DNA from: Paracoccus methylovorus
GTDB lineage: Bacteria; Pseudomonadota; Alphaproteobacteria; Rhodobacterales; Rhodobacteraceae
DNA length: 64,000 nucleotides
Assembly (NCBI RefSeq): GCF_016919705.1
Contig: NZ_CP070371.1
Coordinates: 835,501-899,500, forward strand
Direction of reading: 5' to 3'
The notes beneath the pieces are model-generated. The model was not told where the DNA came from and did not search any database. It was given only the letters and a program-made list of their open reading frames with translations. Position numbers and translations under genes: made by a program. The stretch's first letter is position 1, and the number at the start of each line of letters is the position of its first letter. Below, in pieces: positions 53,916 through 62,642 of this stretch.

Positions 53916-54035
53916 CTTGCTTTCCTCCTAAAAGACGGCTTGGACCGCCCATACCGAAACAAGACGCGCGGCCCCGTTGTCCGGTTCCGCGCGCCGTCAT
54001 AAAGGTTTCGAGAGTTTTGCCCGGGTGCAACCGGG

Positions 54036-55064
54036 TCAGGGGAAGATCGGTGCGAGCATAAGCCCTTCGGTTTCGGGCAGGCCCAGCATCAGGTTGGCGT
54101 TCTGCACCGCCTGCCCCGACGACCCCTTGCACAGGTTGTCCAGCGTCGAGACAACCAGCGTCCGCCCGGAAATCCGGTCGCCTGTCACGCCGATATGGCA
54201 GAAGTTCGAGCCCTGCACATGCGCCATCGCGGGCAGTTGGCCATAGGGCAGCACGACGATGAACGGCTCATCGGCATAGGCCGAGGTCAGCGCGGCATGC
54301 ACCGCCTGCGGCTCGCCCTTAAGATAGCATGAGGCAAGGATGCCCCGGTTTACCGGCACCAGATGCGGGGTGAACTGGATACGAACCTCGCGCCCGGCAA
54401 TGGCCGAGAACTCCTGGTCGAACTCACCCAGATGGCGATGTTTGCCGCCTTGGGAATAGCCCGCGACATCCTCGGAACGCTCGGCGAAAAGCATGTTTTC
54501 CTTAAGAGAACGCCCTGCCCCGGAAACCCCGTTCTTGAGATCGCAGATGATGTCGTCCAGATCGATAAGACCCGAACCGATCAGCGGCCGCAGCGCGAAT
54601 TGCACGGTGGCGGCATTGCAGCCGGTGCCGGCGACCAGCCGCGCCTGGCGGATCTGGTCGCGATAGAATTCGGTCAGGCCATAGACCGCCTCGGGCTGCG
54701 TCTCGGGCGCGGCATGATCAAGCCCATACCACTTCTTGTAATCTGCTGGGTCGCGCAGACGGAAATCCGCACCCAGATCCACGATCTTTACATTGCGCGG
54801 TAACTGCCCGACCAGCGGCTGGCTCAGCCCATGCGGCAACGCGCAGAAAACCAAGTCTATGCCGGAAAAGTCGATCTCTTCCATCCGGACCAGCACCGGC
54901 AGTTTCAGGTGTCGCAGATGCGGGAAAACCTCGTCATAGCCCTGCCCCGCCTTGCGGTCGGCGGAAAGCGCGGCGATTTCGATCCGGGGATGGGTCGCAA
55001 GGATGCGGACGAGTTCGGCACCCGTATAGCCCGAGGCCCCAAGGATGGCAGCTTTCAGCGTCAT
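54036..55064 (-). CDS. argC: N-acetyl-gamma-glutamyl-phosphate reductase
   Basis: 342 residues. NADP-binding [18 protein letters not shown] at the start, [10 protein letters not shown] and GADFRLRD in the first domain, catalytic Cys in [12 protein letters not shown] near residue 145, His in [13 protein letters not shown] near 235. Third step of arginine biosynthesis, making N-acetylglutamate semialdehyde. Single gene by spacing; a perfect 7-3-7 palindrome lies 49 nt upstream. Confidence 0.96.
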   Translation of the reverse strand: MTLKAAILGASGYTGAELVRILATHPRIEIAALSADRKAGQGYDEVFPHLRHLKLPVLVRMEEIDFSGIDLVFCALPHGLSQPLVGQLPRNVKIVDLGADFRLRDPADYKKWYGLDHAAPETQPEAVYGLTEFYRDQIRQARLVAGTGCNAATVQFALRPLIGSGLIDLDDIICDLKNGVSGAGRSLKENMLFAERSEDVAGYSQGGKHRHLGEFDQEFSAIAGREVRIQFTPHLVPVNRGILASCYLKGEPQAVHAALTSAYADEPFIVVLPYGQLPAMAHVQGSNFCHIGVTGDRISGRTLVVSTLDNLCKGSSGQAVQNANLMLGLPETEGLMLAPIFP

Positions 55065-55470
55065 GTCTCGATCCCGAGAAAACGGCCGCGACAGCGCGGC
55101 GCTGGTTGGTCTGACCTCGCCGCGAGGTCGCGGGGGCCGAAAACGGCACTAGGCTTCGACCCTTGGCATGTCAAGCATAGGGGCTTTGTCATGGCAGGGT
55201 TAGGCAGACGATACTTTGCTAGATTTATTTTAGATACTTATCTCAATATAATGAATATAATTGTATTTTTTAATTGTTATATTGAAATTCACCATCGGAG
55301 AGCAATCTGGAACGTGCTTGACGCCGGTTCGGCGCAGCGTGCAGAAACTACCGTCGGCTTCTTTTCCTGCGCAGGAATGCTGCATCTGCATCATTTTATT
55401 GCGAGACATGGCGGCGCGAATCCAATATTCGGTCCGTCGGCCGCCAAGGCTAGGGAAAACGGAGGAAGTG
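55065..55470. promoter_or_regulatory. argC/panB divergent intergenic region
   Basis: A 406-bp gap between divergent genes. It contains a perfect palindrome GACCTCG (55113-55119) CCG CGAGGTC (55123-55129) upstream of argC, and a very AT-rich block at about 55210-55300, exceptional for this DNA and a likely promoter/UP-element zone for panB. No convincing gene is seen; an open frame from 55261 merely runs into panB. Confidence 0.45.
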
Positions 55471-56301
55471 ATGAGCGCGACCCCTGATCGCAAGGGCCAG
55501 CTTGGCCCCGGTGACATTCGTGCCCGCAAGGGCGGCGAACCCTTGGTCTGCCTGACCGCCTATACCACGCCCATGGCGCGGCTGGTCGATGCGCATTGCG
55601 ACATCATGCTGGTCGGCGACAGTTTGGGGATGGTGCTGCACGGCCTGCCTTCGACCGTCGGCGTGACCATGGAAATGATGATCCTGCACGGCAAGGCGGT
55701 TGCGCGGGGCTGTTCGCGTGCCTGCATGGTGGTGGACATGCCCTTCGGCAGCTATGAGGAAGGCCCCCGGCAGGCCTTTCGCAACGCGGCGCGGTTGATG
55801 GCTGAAACCGGCTGTCAGGCGGTCAAGCTGGAGGGCGGGCTGCACATGGCAGAGACCGTGGCCTTTCTGGTCGCACGAGGCATTCCGGTGATGGGACATG
55901 TCGGGTTGACGCCGCAATCGGTGAACACGCTTGGCGGCTACAAGGTGCAAGGCCGCAGCCAGGATGAGGCCGACCGCGTGGCGGGTGATGCTGCGGCCTT
56001 GGCGCAGGCCGGGGCCTTTGCCGTGGTATTGGAAAAACTGCCCGAGACGCTGGGGCGGCGTATCACGCAGGACATCGCGGTGCCGACCATCGGAATCGGT
56101 GCGGGTCTTGATTGCGACGGGCAAGTGCTGGTGGTCGATGACATGCTGGGGCTGTTTGCGGATTTCCGGCCGAAGTTCGTCAAGCGTTACGCCGAATTGG
56201 GCCGCGATGCCGACAGCGCCATCGCCGCTTATGCCGCCGAGGTTCGCACCCGTCGCTTTCCTGCCGCCGAGCATGTCTTTGGCGAGGGCAAGCCGGCATG
56301 A
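55471..56301 (+). CDS. panB: 3-methyl-2-oxobutanoate hydroxymethyltransferase
   Basis: 276 residues from ATG 55471 with GGAGG upstream. Family motifs: [69 protein letters not shown] and [14 protein letters not shown]. First committed step to pantothenate, adding a hydroxymethyl from methylene-THF to 2-oxoisovalerate. Overlaps panC (ATGA). Confidence 0.97.
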   Translation: MSATPDRKGQLGPGDIRARKGGEPLVCLTAYTTPMARLVDAHCDIMLVGDSLGMVLHGLPSTVGVTMEMMILHGKAVARGCSRACMVVDMPFGSYEEGPRQAFRNAARLMAETGCQAVKLEGGLHMAETVAFLVARGIPVMGHVGLTPQSVNTLGGYKVQGRSQDEADRVAGDAAALAQAGAFAVVLEKLPETLGRRITQDIAVPTIGIGAGLDCDGQVLVVDDMLGLFADFRPKFVKRYAELGRDADSAIAAYAAEVRTRRFPAAEHVFGEGKPA

Positions 56302-57146
56302 GCGCGCCGATCGTCCGCCCGCTGACCCGGTTGCGCGCGCTGGTGCGCGACTGGCAGTCGCGCGGCGAAAGCATCGGCGTGGTGCCGACCATGGGTGCGC
56401 TGCACGAAGGGCACCTGAGCCTTGTTCGCGCAGCGCGGGCCAGTTGCGACCGGGTGATCGTCACCTTGTTCGTCAATCCGCGCCAGTTCAACAATGCCGA
56501 GGATTTCGCCCGCTATCCCCGCACCGAGCACGCCGATGCCGAATTGCTTGGTCCGCTGGGTGTCGATGCGCTTTTCGTGCCTGACGCCGATGAAGTCTAT
56601 CCCGCGGACCATGCCACCACCATCTCGGTCTCGGGCGTGACCGCTCTGCTGGAAGGGGCGCATCGTCCGGGCCATTTCGACGGCGTGGCGACGGTGGTGA
56701 CGCTGCTGTTCAACATGACCCAGCCTGACCGCGCCTTTTTCGGTGAAAAGGACTGGCAACAACTGCAACTGGTGCGTCGGCTGGCGCGGGATCTGAAGCT
56801 GCCGGTCGAGATTGTGCCCTGCCCCTGCGTGCGGGCCGAAGACGGGCTGGCGCTGTCATCCCGCAATCAGCGGCTGACTGCCGAGGGGCGTGTCCGCGCC
56901 GCTGCCCTGCCGCGGGTGTTGTTTCAGGCAACAGCGAGGATAGAGGCGGGCGAGCCGGTCGCGGCCACGCTGGCAGCGGCGCAATCGGAGTTGGAGGTGG
57001 CTGGGATCGGGCCGGTCGAATATCTGGAACTGCGCGACGCAGAGACCCTGGGCGAGCCGCAGCCCGGCCGTCCGGCCCGGCTGTTGATCGCCGCCTGGCT
57101 GGACGGGGTCCGGCTGATCGACAATCTGGGGGTCGAGTTGCACTGA
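56298..57146 (+). CDS. panC: pantothenate synthetase
   Basis: 282 residues. [18 protein letters not shown] holds the HIGH-like ATP motif; [46 protein letters not shown] and [11 protein letters not shown] (KMSKS-equivalent loop) follow in family order. Joins pantoate and beta-alanine using ATP. Cotranscribed with panB. Confidence 0.97.
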   Translation: MSAPIVRPLTRLRALVRDWQSRGESIGVVPTMGALHEGHLSLVRAARASCDRVIVTLFVNPRQFNNAEDFARYPRTEHADAELLGPLGVDALFVPDADEVYPADHATTISVSGVTALLEGAHRPGHFDGVATVVTLLFNMTQPDRAFFGEKDWQQLQLVRRLARDLKLPVEIVPCPCVRAEDGLALSSRNQRLTAEGRVRAAALPRVLFQATARIEAGEPVAATLAAAQSELEVAGIGPVEYLELRDAETLGEPQPGRPARLLIAAWLDGVRLIDNLGVELH

Positions 57147-57316
57147 CGACTTTCAGCGGTCGCGTGTAGCGCGTGATGCGCCGGGGTCATGGGTATTTGG
57201 GCAACGAAGAAGCCATGGCCGGTTGAGGAAGCTTGCAGCAACCACGGATCGCCCAAATGCGTTGGGGATTATCCGCAAAACGCCGGGCTTTATCCAGCCG
57301 GCGAAAGGAGATCGTG

Positions 57317-57774
57317 ATGAAAGTCACCCAGCACCTCTGGTTCGAACGCCACGTGGCGGCGGCTGTGCGTTTCTATTGCCCCTTGGTTCCGGGTCGTCCG
57401 TGAATTGGGTCTCGACCGTACCGGGCGATACGCCCTCGAGTCCCGAAGGGAGCGTCAAGCTGGCCGGGTTCACAGCACTACATGGCCATCGAAGGCAGCA
57501 AGTTTGATCCGTTCAACCACAGCTTCTCGATCATCGTCGAATGCGACACACAGGCAGAGATCGACCGGCTTTGGGAGGTGCTGCTGCAAGGGGGAGTTCC
57601 GAACGATGCGGGTGGCTGCGGGATCGTTGGGGTTTGTGCTGGCAGATCACCCCTCGTCGGTTGGGAAAGTTGATGGCGGATGACGGCCCCGAGGTGGGGC
57701 GCCGCGTAACGGCCGCCATGTTGGAGATGGTCCAGTTCGACATTGCAGCGCTAGACGCCGCAGCCAAGGGCTGA
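57317..57774 (+). pseudogene. VOC/PhnB-family protein, multiply frameshifted
   Basis: Starts well (GAAAGGAG, ATG 57317, KVTQHLWFERHVAAAVRFYCPL) but the frame closes at 57403. The rest of the PhnB/3-demethylubiquinone-methyltransferase-like domain continues in other frames: SVNWVSTVPGDTPSSPEGSV, then MAIEGSKFDPFNHSFSIIVE from 57482, then CGWLRDRWGLCWQITPRRLG to a stop at 57774. At least three indels break an otherwise recognisable 150-residue gene. Confidence 0.8.
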
Positions 57775-57778
57775 GCTC

Positions 57779-58924
57779 TTGCCAAGATCGGCCATCGGGT
57801 CGATAAACCGGTCTTTCCCTCTGCCGCGAGTTCTTGTCCTGTCCCTGCGCCCCATCACCACCGTCCCTGCCCTGATCGAGGCCGGCCTGAGCGAAACCGC
57901 GCAGGCCGATGTGTTGGAACAGGTGACAGCCGAGTTTCGGCTTCGCATCTCACCCGCCATGCGGGACGCCATGCACGAGCCCGGCGACGGCGTTGCTGCG
58001 CAATTCGTTCCGGACGCGCGCGAACTGACCGTCCGGCCGGAGGAACTGGCCGATCCGATCAGCGACGAGGCCTTCAGTCCGACACCCGGTTTGACCCATC
58101 GCTACCCCGACAGGGTGATCCTGCATATTACCAAGACCTGCGAGGTCTATTGCCGCTTCTGTTTTCGCCGCGAGATGGTGGGTGAGAACGGCACCCTGCC
58201 CGATCATGATCTGGCCGAGGCGCTGGATTACATCGCCCGTACCCCGGAGATCCATGAGGTGATCCTGACCGGCGGTGATCCGATGGTCCTGTCGCCGCGT
58301 CGCATTTCGGCGCTGATAGCGCGTCTGGAGGCAATCGCGCATGTCGATATCGTCCGTTTGCACAGCCGCGTGCCGGTAGTGGCCCCGCAACGCATCGACG
58401 ACGCGATGCTTGCAGCCTTGCGGTCCCGGCGGCTGGCGGTCTGGGTCGTGGTCCACACCAACCATGCGCGAGAGCTGACGACCGAGGCCTGTGCCGCGCT
58501 GGCGCGTCTGGCGGATGCGGGCATTCCGCTGCTGTCGCAGACCGTACTGCTGAAGGGGGTGAACGCAGATCCCGAGATTCTGGCCGATCTGTTTCGCGCG
58601 CTGATCCGCAACCGGGTCAAGCCCTATTACCTGCATCACTGCGATCTGGCGCGCGGTACGAGTCACTTCCGCACCACCATTGCTGAGGGTCGGGAGATCA
58701 TGGCGCGATTGCGGGGGCGATTGTCGGGAACGTGCCTGCCGACCTATGTGCTGGATCTGCCGGGTGGCCATGGCAAAGTGCCGCTGGGGGCCGATTACGT
58801 TACCGAGGTTGCGCCCGGCCGTTACCTGATCCGCGACTGGCGTGGAGCGGATCATGAATATCGGGATCTGGACATGCCGGACACCGGGGGCGCTTCGCCC
58901 CCCGGCCCCCCCGAGGATATTTGA
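57779..58924 (+). CDS. epmB: KamA-family radical SAM lysine 2,3-aminomutase, probable EpmB
   Basis: Up to 381 residues. Radical SAM cluster CEVYCRFCFRR near residue 121 (Cys-x3-Cys-x2-Cys), HRYPDRVILHITKTCEVYC, EVILTGGDPMVLSPRRI, VRLHSRVPVVAPQRI, KPYYLHHCDLARGTSHFRT and the PLP-site region YVLDLPGGHGKVPL. These fit both lysine 2,3-aminomutases and EpmB, which makes (R)-beta-lysine; with epmA and efp only 5 kb away EpmB is favoured. The only in-frame usual start is TTG 57779; a CTG near 57839 would suit family length. The last residues are encoded by an intergenic repeat. Confidence 0.8.
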   Translation: MPRSAIGSINRSFPLPRVLVLSLRPITTVPALIEAGLSETAQADVLEQVTAEFRLRISPAMRDAMHEPGDGVAAQFVPDARELTVRPEELADPISDEAFSPTPGLTHRYPDRVILHITKTCEVYCRFCFRREMVGENGTLPDHDLAEALDYIARTPEIHEVILTGGDPMVLSPRRISALIARLEAIAHVDIVRLHSRVPVVAPQRIDDAMLAALRSRRLAVWVVVHTNHARELTTEACAALARLADAGIPLLSQTVLLKGVNADPEILADLFRALIRNRVKPYYLHHCDLARGTSHFRTTIAEGREIMARLRGRLSGTCLPTYVLDLPGGHGKVPLGADYVTEVAPGRYLIRDWRGADHEYRDLDMPDTGGASPPGPPEDI

Positions 58925-58940
58925 GGCACGAAAGAATAGC
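58886..58940 (+). repeat. Rhodobacteraceae-type GC-hairpin intergenic repeat
   Basis: GGGGGCG (58886-58892) CTT CGCCCCC (58896-58902) followed by a C-run and GAGGATATTTGAGGCACGAA. This hairpin plus CCCCGAGGATATTT tail resembles a dispersed repeat common between genes of Paracoccus and Rhodobacter. Here it begins inside the 3' end of the aminomutase gene. Confidence 0.55.
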
Positions 58941-58947
58941 ACGGCCT

Positions 58948-58977
58948 CGGGGCGTATGCGCAGGCGCGCGCGCCCCG
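58948..58977. terminator. hairpin between epmB and dppF (convergent)
   Basis: CGGGGCG (58948-58954) and CGCCCCG (58971-58977), a 7-bp GC stem with a 16-nt loop in the 63-nt gap between convergent genes. Confidence 0.55.
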
Positions 58978-58987
58978 GACCCTTTTG

Positions 58988-59827
58988 TCAGGCGTTGGCC
59001 GCGCGCAGCGACTTGCGGCGGGCAACGCGCTGGCGGATCGCTTCGATATCCGTGACCGGAGTCGCGGCGAAAAGTTCGCGTGTATAGGGGTGGCTGGGAT
59101 TGGCGAACACTTCTTCACGGCTGCCTTGTTCCACCGCTTCGCCCTGATTCATCACCAGAACCTCATCGGCGATATAGCGGACCACCGAGAGGTCATGGCT
59201 GATGAAGACATAGGCCAGGTTGAACTCTTCCTGCAAATCGGCCAGCAGGTTCAGCACCTGCGCCTGAACCGAAAGGTCCAGCGCCGAGACCGGCTCGTCC
59301 AGAACCAGAAGCGTCGGATTCAGCATCAAGGCGCGCGCGATGGCGATACGCTGCCGCTGCCCGCCCGAGAACATATGCGGGTAGCGGTTGAACACTTCGG
59401 GTGCGAGGCCGACTTTGACCAGCATCTCTCGCGCGCGGTCCCGGCGCTCGGCGGCGGGCGTGTCGGTATTCAGCGCCAAGGGCTCCATCAGCACGTCGCC
59501 GATCTTCTGGCGCGGGTTGAGGCTGCCGTAGGGGTTCTGGAACACCATCTGCACCTTCGAGCGCATCTCGCGCGTCAGCCGTGCTTTCGAGATATCGACC
59601 GGATTGCCCTCGATCAGCAGTTCTCCGCCCGAGGCGGGGTCGATCAGCGCAATGATCCGCGCCAGCGTCGATTTGCCCGAGCCGGACTCGCCCACGATGG
59701 CCAGTGTCTTGCCGCGATCGACTGAAAAGCTGATGCCCTTGACCGCCCGCACGGTCTTGGCGGCGCGGGTCAACGAACCGGGGACGTGGTAATCGCGGAC
59801 GAGATTGCGACCTTCGACGACGCTCAT
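58988..59827 (-). CDS. dppF: dipeptide ABC transporter ATP-binding protein
   Basis: 279 residues. Walker [15 protein letters not shown] near residue 45, FSGGQRQRIAIARAL near 155, Walker B LLVLDEPVSALDLSVQAQVLNLL, and the oligopeptide-type C-terminus (PSHPYTRELFAATP). Typical OppF/DppF, acting as a heterodimer with DppD. Overlaps dppD by ATGA; last gene of the operon. Confidence 0.92.
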   Translation of the reverse strand: MSVVEGRNLVRDYHVPGSLTRAAKTVRAVKGISFSVDRGKTLAIVGESGSGKSTLARIIALIDPASGGELLIEGNPVDISKARLTREMRSKVQMVFQNPYGSLNPRQKIGDVLMEPLALNTDTPAAERRDRAREMLVKVGLAPEVFNRYPHMFSGGQRQRIAIARALMLNPTLLVLDEPVSALDLSVQAQVLNLLADLQEEFNLAYVFISHDLSVVRYIADEVLVMNQGEAVEQGSREEVFANPSHPYTRELFAATPVTDIEAIRQRVARRKSLRAANA

Positions 59828-60660
59828 TGCGGGGCCTCCTCGAGAAAGCTGCCCACGGTGGGCAGGCGGTCGCCGGTGGCATTTTCCGGCAGGGCGGAAA
59901 GCAGCGCCCGGGTATAGGCATGTTTCGGTGCCTCGAACAGCGACAGCACGTCCGCCTCTTCCATCTTTCTGCCCTTGTATTGCACCTGCACGCGGTCTGC
60001 GGTCTCGGCCACCACGCCCATGTCATGGGTGATCAGGATCAGCGCCATGCCGGTCTGTTCCTGCAACTGCATCAGCAGGTCGAGGATCTGTTTCTGGATG
60101 GTCACGTCCAGCGCCGTTGTGGGTTCGTCCGCGATAAGCAGGCGCGGGCTGGTGGCGATCGCCATGGCAATCATCACCCGCTGGCACTGGCCGCCCGACA
60201 TCTGGTGCGGATAGCTTTTCAGCTTTTCCTCCGGGTCGGGAATGCCGACCTGCCGGAACAGCTCTATCGCCCTGGCACGGGCCTCTCTTTTCGACAAGCC
60301 GGCGTTGAAGCGCAGCACCTCTTCGATCTGGTAGCCGGTGGTGAAGGACGGGTTCAGCGATGCGACGGGTTCCTGAAAGATCATGGTGATCTCTCGCCCG
60401 ATGATGCGGCGACGCTGGCGCGCGGTCATTCGCAGCAGGTCTTGCCCGTCGAAGGTCATCTCGTCGGCGGTGACGGTGGCGGTGTCGGGCAGCAGCCCCA
60501 TCGCCGCCAGCATCGATACCGACTTGCCCGAGCCAGATTCGCCCACGATGGCCAGCACCTCGCCCTTGTCGACGGTGACGTCGACAGCGTCCACGGCGGT
60601 AAAGCTGCCGGTCGAAGTGGCGAAGCGAACGGTGAGATTGCGGATTGTCAGCAATGCCAT
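59824..60660 (-). CDS. dppD: dipeptide ABC transporter ATP-binding protein
   Basis: 278 residues. Walker [16 protein letters not shown] near residue 39, [15 protein letters not shown] near 155 (Cys replacing the usual Arg in the signature SGGQxQR), Walker [24 protein letters not shown], and the C-terminal [14 protein letters not shown]. DppD/OppD half of the ATPase pair. Confidence 0.92.
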   Translation of the reverse strand: MALLTIRNLTVRFATSTGSFTAVDAVDVTVDKGEVLAIVGESGSGKSVSMLAAMGLLPDTATVTADEMTFDGQDLLRMTARQRRRIIGREITMIFQEPVASLNPSFTTGYQIEEVLRFNAGLSKREARARAIELFRQVGIPDPEEKLKSYPHQMSGGQCQRVMIAMAIATSPRLLIADEPTTALDVTIQKQILDLLMQLQEQTGMALILITHDMGVVAETADRVQVQYKGRKMEEADVLSLFEAPKHAYTRALLSALPENATGDRLPTVGSFLEEAPQ

Positions 60661-60663
60661 GGC

Positions 60664-61566
60664 TCAGCTCCGCTTCAGTTTGGGATCGAGCGCGTCGCGC
60701 AGCCCGTCGCCCATCAGGTTGATCGCCAGCACCGAGATCAGGATGGCAAGACCGGGGAACGTCACCACCCACCAGGCGCGCAGGATGAACTCGCGCGCTT
60801 CGGCCAGCATCGTGCCCCACTCCGAGGCAGGCGGCTGCGCCCCCATGCCCAGAAAGCCAAGCGCGGCCGAATCCAGAACCGCCGAAGAAAAGCTCAGTGT
60901 CGCCTGTACGATCAGAGGCGCGAGGCAGTTGGGCAGGATGGTCCTGAACATCAGCCGCAGGTTGCTGGCGCCGGCCACCTTGGCGGCGGTGACATATTCA
61001 CGCGCCTTTTCCCCCATCACCGCAGCGCGGGTCAGGCGGGCGAAATGCGGCTGGTAAACGATGGCGATGGCGATCATCGCATTGGTCAGGCCCGGCCCCA
61101 GAATGGCGACCAGCACCAGTGCCAGCAGCAGCGAGGGGAACGCCAGCACCACATCCATGACCCGCATGATGACGGTATCGACCCAGCCGCCGAAGAAGCC
61201 TGCGACAAGGCCGATGAAGATGCCCCCGGTCAGCGCGATGGCCACCACGACGATGCCGATGAACAGCGAATATTGCGCGCCATGGATCAGCCGCGACAGC
61301 ATGTCCCGGCCGACGGCGTCGGTGCCCAGCAGAAATCCGGCGCGCCCGCCCTCTTGCCAGATCGGCGGCACCAGCAGCGCGTCGCGATATTGGTGCGTCG
61401 GGTCATGCGGCGCCAAGACCGACGCAAAGATCGCCGTCAGCACCAGCAGCGTAAAGACGACAAGGCCCAGCACGGCGCCGCGGTTCTGGCTGAAATAGAA
61501 CCAGAACTCTTTCAGCATCCGGCGGCGGATAGCCGCATCCGAAATTTTCACGGTGGTATCGGTCAT
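60664..61566 (-). CDS. dppC: dipeptide ABC transporter permease
   Basis: 300 residues from ATG 61566 (ATGA overlap with dppB). N-terminal cytoplasmic segment, membrane helix (AVLGLVVFTLLVLTAIFASVL), periplasmic loop with FLLGTDAVGRDMLSRLIHGAQYS, then five more helices and the EAA coupling motif AAKVAGASNLRLMFRTILPNCLAPLI. Standard DppC/OppC. Confidence 0.93.
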   Translation of the reverse strand: MTDTTVKISDAAIRRRMLKEFWFYFSQNRGAVLGLVVFTLLVLTAIFASVLAPHDPTHQYRDALLVPPIWQEGGRAGFLLGTDAVGRDMLSRLIHGAQYSLFIGIVVVAIALTGGIFIGLVAGFFGGWVDTVIMRVMDVVLAFPSLLLALVLVAILGPGLTNAMIAIAIVYQPHFARLTRAAVMGEKAREYVTAAKVAGASNLRLMFRTILPNCLAPLIVQATLSFSSAVLDSAALGFLGMGAQPPASEWGTMLAEAREFILRAWWVVTFPGLAILISVLAINLMGDGLRDALDPKLKRS

Positions 61567-62570
61567 TTGTGCCGGATCCTCGGATTGATGAGACCATAGG
61601 TCAGATCGACGATCAGGTTCACGATCATCACGATTGCAGCGATCAGCAGCAGGCCCGACTGCACCACCGGATAGTCGCGGCGCGAGATCGAATCGATCAT
61701 CCACTTACCGATGCCGGGCCAGGAAAAGATCGTCTCGGTCAGGATCGCACCCGCCATCAGAACGCCAATCTGCAGGCCGATGGTGGTGATGACCGGGATC
61801 ATGGCGTTGCGCAGCGCATGGACGCCGATTACCCGACGGGGCGAAAGGCCCTTGGCGCGGGCGGTGCGGACATAATCCTCGCCCATCACTTCAAGCATGG
61901 CCGAGCGGGTCTGGCGCGCGATCACTGCCAGCGGAATGGTCGCCAGCACGATCGAGGGCAGGATCAGGTGACTGACCGCCGAGGCAAAGGCGCCCTTCTG
62001 GCCTGAAAGCAGGCTGTCGATCAGCATGAAGCCCGTGACCTGCGGAAAGAAATACATCAGCGAGATACGGCCCGACACCGGCGTCCAGCCAAGGACGCCC
62101 GAGAACAGGATGATAAGCAGCAGGCCCCACCAGAAGATCGGCATGGAAAAGCCTATCAGCGCCGCTGTCATCGAGAACTGGTCGAACCACGAGCCGCGTT
62201 TGATCGCGGCGATGACGCCCACGGGCACGCCGATCACCGTCGCGATGATGATCGCAACCAGCGCCAGTTCGACCGTGGCCGGGAACAGCGCCAGAAACTC
62301 GGTCATCACCGGTTTTTTCGTGACCAGCGAGTTGCCCAGGTCACCCTGAAGCAGATTGCCGAGATAGTGGAGATATTGCTGCCAGACCGGCTTGTCATAG
62401 CCAAGCTGTGCGGCGATCTGGGCGTAACGCTCGGGCGAGACGCCGCGTTCGCCGGCCATCAGCAGGACCGGATCGCCCGGCAACAGCCGGATGAAGCTGA
62501 AAGCCACCAGCGTGATCCCGAGCATGGTCGGAATCAGGTAAAGCATTTTCTTAAGGATGAATCTGATCAT
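61563..62570 (-). CDS. dppB: dipeptide ABC transporter permease
   Basis: 335 residues. Starts with FILKKMLYLIPTMLGITLVAFSFIRLLPGDP, the DppB/OppB N-terminal helix and LxPGDP motif, a long periplasmic loop, and the EAA motif TARAKGLSPRRVIGVHALRNAMIPVI. Six helices. Forms the pore with DppC. Confidence 0.94.
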   Translation of the reverse strand: MIRFILKKMLYLIPTMLGITLVAFSFIRLLPGDPVLLMAGERGVSPERYAQIAAQLGYDKPVWQQYLHYLGNLLQGDLGNSLVTKKPVMTEFLALFPATVELALVAIIIATVIGVPVGVIAAIKRGSWFDQFSMTAALIGFSMPIFWWGLLLIILFSGVLGWTPVSGRISLMYFFPQVTGFMLIDSLLSGQKGAFASAVSHLILPSIVLATIPLAVIARQTRSAMLEVMGEDYVRTARAKGLSPRRVIGVHALRNAMIPVITTIGLQIGVLMAGAILTETIFSWPGIGKWMIDSISRRDYPVVQSGLLLIAAIVMIVNLIVDLTYGLINPRIRHK

Positions 62571-62586
62571 CGAACCTTAACCTAAG

Positions 62587-62616
62587 GGCCGTGCAAGGAA
62601 ATTCCCCTGCACGGCC
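62587..62616 (-). other. stem-loop between dppA and dppB
   Basis: GGCCGTGCA (62587-62595) and TGCACGGCC (62608-62616) form a perfect 9-bp stem in the 72-nt gap downstream of dppA. Typical of the attenuating or mRNA-protecting hairpin after a highly expressed binding-protein gene. Confidence 0.6.
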
Positions 62617-62642
62617 ACAAGAGTAGCAATCCGGGCGCGACC

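Noticed and set aside
55261..55470. A 70-residue N-terminal extension of PanB
   Set aside because: The extension is not family-like and begins in an AT-rich promoter zone; ATG 55471 has GGAGG and gives the normal PanB N-terminus.
59827..61599. A 590-codon plus-strand open frame opposite dppD/dppC
   Set aside because: Antisense shadow of two clear transporter genes; low-complexity Gln/His/Arg sequence.
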